Assembly: GCA_020054055.1 (NCBI GenBank)
Contig: JAGVLZ010000120.1
Coordinates: 1-5,512, forward strand
Direction of reading: 5' to 3'
Length of the DNA stretch: 5,512 bases
Source of the DNA: Phycisphaerales bacterium
Lineage (GTDB): Bacteria; Planctomycetota; Phycisphaerae; Phycisphaerales; UBA1924
A model generated the notes under the pieces. That model saw only the letters and a program-made list of their open reading frames with translations. It was not told the origin of the DNA and searched no databases. The position numbers and the translations under genes were made by a program. Positions 3,931-5,512 of the stretch are shown here, one piece after another; the first letter of the stretch is position 1; the number at the start of each line of letters is the position of its first letter.

Positions 3931-5512
3931 ATGCGTCGATTGGAGGGACTCTCCAAACTCACTGGCCGGGAGCGGTACATCGACGATCTGCGCGTCGATG
4001 GGTGCCTGTGGGGGATGACGGTGCGAAGCCCGGCCGCACGGGGGCGCATCCGCGAGGTTCGGTTCGGGAAGGGGACCGATTGGTCGCGGTTCATCGTCGT
4101 CGATCACCGGGATATCCCGGGGCCGAACGTGGTGTACCTGATCGAGCGTGACCAGCCCGTGCTCGCGGCGGACTCTGTTCGGCATGTGCATGAGCCGGTG
4201 GTGCTGATCGCGCATGAATCGCGGGAGATGTGCCGGCGCGCGGTCGCGGCGGTTGAGGTGATCGTCGATGAAGAGCCGGCGATGCTGGACTACCGCGTTC
4301 CGCCGAGGCCGGAGCAGGTGCAGTTCGGCTCCGACAACGTGATGAAGCGGCTGAAGATCGAGAAGGGGGATGTCGAGCGGGCGCTGGCGTCGGCGGCGCG
4401 CGTGGTCGAGGGAGTGTACGAGACGGGGGCGCAGGAGCACGTCTACATCGAGAACCAGGGGATGATGGCGTGGGTTCAGGATGGTGTGGTCATTGTCAAG
4501 GGGTCGATGCAGTGCCCCTACTATGTGGTGAATGCGCTGAAGCACGCACTGGGGCGGGAGGAGCGCGATGTGCGCGTGATCCAGTCGCCGACGGGGGGCG
4601 GGTTCGGCGGCAAGGAGGATTATCCGTCGAACCTCGCGCTGCACGCGGCGCTGTTGTCGCTGAAGGCGAAGGGTCGTCCCGTGAAGATCGTGTATGACCG
4701 GTCGGAGGACATGGCTTCGACGACGAAGCGGCATCCTTCGCGCGTGCGGCATCGAACGGGGTTCGATGCGTCGGGTCGGATGGTGGCGCAGGAGATCGCT
4801 GTTCTGATGGATGCGGGGGCGTATGTGACGCTTTCGCCGGTGGTTCTGAGCCGTGGGATTATTCATGGGGCGGGGCCTTATTCCTGTGAAAACGTTCGGA
4901 TCGTGGGGCGCGCGGTGATGACGAACGCGGTGCCCTTCGGGGCGTTCCGCGGGTTCGGCGCGCCGCAGACGCAGTTCGCGGTGGAGCGGCACATGGATGT
5001 GTGCGCGGCAGCGCTCGGGGTCGACCCAGTGGAGTTGCGGCGGATCAATCTGATCCGCGATGGCCAGACGACCTCGACGGGGCAGGTGATCAACGATGGG
5101 ACGGATCGGGTGGCGATACTCGATCGTGCGGTGGAGTTGATCGACGGGGAGGGTCGAAAGGAAGCGCGCGACGCGTTCAACGCGACCGGATCGCATGTGC
5201 GGCGCGGCGTGGGGGTTGTGTGCATCTACCACGGCGCTGGATTCACGGGGAGCGGCGAGGTGATGCTGAAATCGCGGCTAATGGTGGCGGGGCTGGCGGA
5301 CGGGCGGGTCGAGGTGCTGAGCAGCAGCACCGAGATGGGGCAGGGGACGGCGACGATCTTCACGAAACTGGCGGCGGATCGGCTGGGGTTGGATCACACG
5401 GACGTGCTGGTGCCCGACCCCGACACGCTGCGCGTGCCGAACAGCGGGCCGACGGTCGCGTCGCGCACGGCGATGGTGGTGGGAAGGTTGATCGAGCGGG
5501 CGTGCGATGATC
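3931..5512 (+). CDS. Xanthine dehydrogenase/aldehyde oxidase-type molybdopterin-binding large subunit (3' end outside window)
   Basis: The 527 visible residues run open to the right edge. Residues 7-123 match the a/b hammerhead domain of the xanthine oxidase family (LSKLTGRERYIDDL near the start, HVHEPVVLIAHE at 85-96). From about residue 130 comes the molybdopterin cofactor-binding domain: QCPYYV (194-199), GGGFGGKED (222-230), GAFRGFGAPQ (337-346) and EMGQG (468-472). Glu229 and Arg340 align by motif with bovine xanthine oxidase Glu802 and Arg880. Members hydroxylate purines, other N-heterocycles or aldehydes at a Mo centre, using water as the oxygen source and passing electrons to 2Fe-2S and FAD partners. 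Typical length is about 750-780 residues, so the C-terminal third, including the catalytic Glu (bovine Glu1261), is missing from view. No signal peptide is present, so a cytoplasmic site is likely. No strong ribosome site precedes the ATG at 3931, and GTG 3922 is an alternative. The substrate cannot be named. Confidence 0.93.
   Translation, partial: MRRLEGLSKLTGRERYIDDLRVDGCLWGMTVRSPAARGRIREVRFGKGTDWSRFIVVDHRDIPGPNVVYLIERDQPVLAADSVRHVHEPVVLIAHESREMCRRAVAAVEVIVDEEPAMLDYRVPPRPEQVQFGSDNVMKRLKIEKGDVERALASAARVVEGVYETGAQEHVYIENQGMMAWVQDGVVIVKGSMQCPYYVVNALKHALGREERDVRVIQSPTGGGFGGKEDYPSNLALHAALLSLKAKGRPVKIVYDRSEDMASTTKRHPSRVRHRTGFDASGRMVAQEIAVLMDAGAYVTLSPVVLSRGIIHGAGPYSCENVRIVGRAVMTNAVPFGAFRGFGAPQTQFAVERHMDVCAAALGVDPVELRRINLIRDGQTTSTGQVINDGTDRVAILDRAVELIDGEGRKEARDAFNATGSHVRRGVGVVCIYHGAGFTGSGEVMLKSRLMVAGLADGRVEVLSSSTEMGQGTATIFTKLAADRLGLDHTDVLVPDPDTLRVPNSGPTVASRTAMVVGRLIERACDD

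Noticed and set aside
3172..5232. 686-codon - strand open frame opposite mscL and the molybdenum hydroxylase gene
   Set aside because: Arg/His/Pro-rich product crossing two genes and their gap. The + strand genes carry clear MscL and molybdopterin-binding motifs.

Overview
This is a GC-rich bacterial window that fits a member of the Planctomycetota, possibly a Phycisphaerae-type lineage. The main clue is the secreted esterase, which ends in a degenerate dockerin-like double Asp-rich (EF-hand-like) segment of the kind common on exported planctomycetal proteins. The strong G/C bias at third codon positions leaves long open frames opposite the real genes. No mobile element, CRISPR array, tRNA or rRNA was seen. 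The taxon is an inference, not a measurement.

Layout, left to right: (1) the last 53 codons of an unrecognised + strand gene, ending at 163. (2) A convergent, exported esterase on the - strand (1858 down to 185) with a signal peptide, a CBM20-like starch-binding module, a poorly assigned middle part, an alpha/beta-hydrolase esterase domain and a dockerin-like tail. (3) A short divergent intergenic region (1859-2013) with a candidate promoter, a perfect-arm dyad and a G7-loop hairpin. (4) A PA0069-family radical SAM protein on + (2014-3159). (5) A 207-base gap with small direct repeats, a weak hairpin and a plausible promoter. (6) mscL, a mechanosensitive channel (3367-3822). (7) A 108-base gap with two short hairpins. 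(8) The first 527 codons of a xanthine dehydrogenase/aldehyde oxidase-type molybdenum hydroxylase large subunit, cut by the right edge.

The genes do not form an obvious single pathway. The esterase faces the outside of the cell, MscL protects the membrane against osmotic downshock, the radical SAM protein has no established reaction, and the molybdenum hydroxylase oxidises an unidentified N-heterocycle or aldehyde in the cytoplasm. Partner FAD and 2Fe-2S subunits of the hydroxylase would be expected to the right of the window. I found no evidence for a wholly new system. The most unusual items are the CBM20 + esterase + dockerin-like domain order, and a dyad lying inside the spacer of the putative radical SAM promoter.
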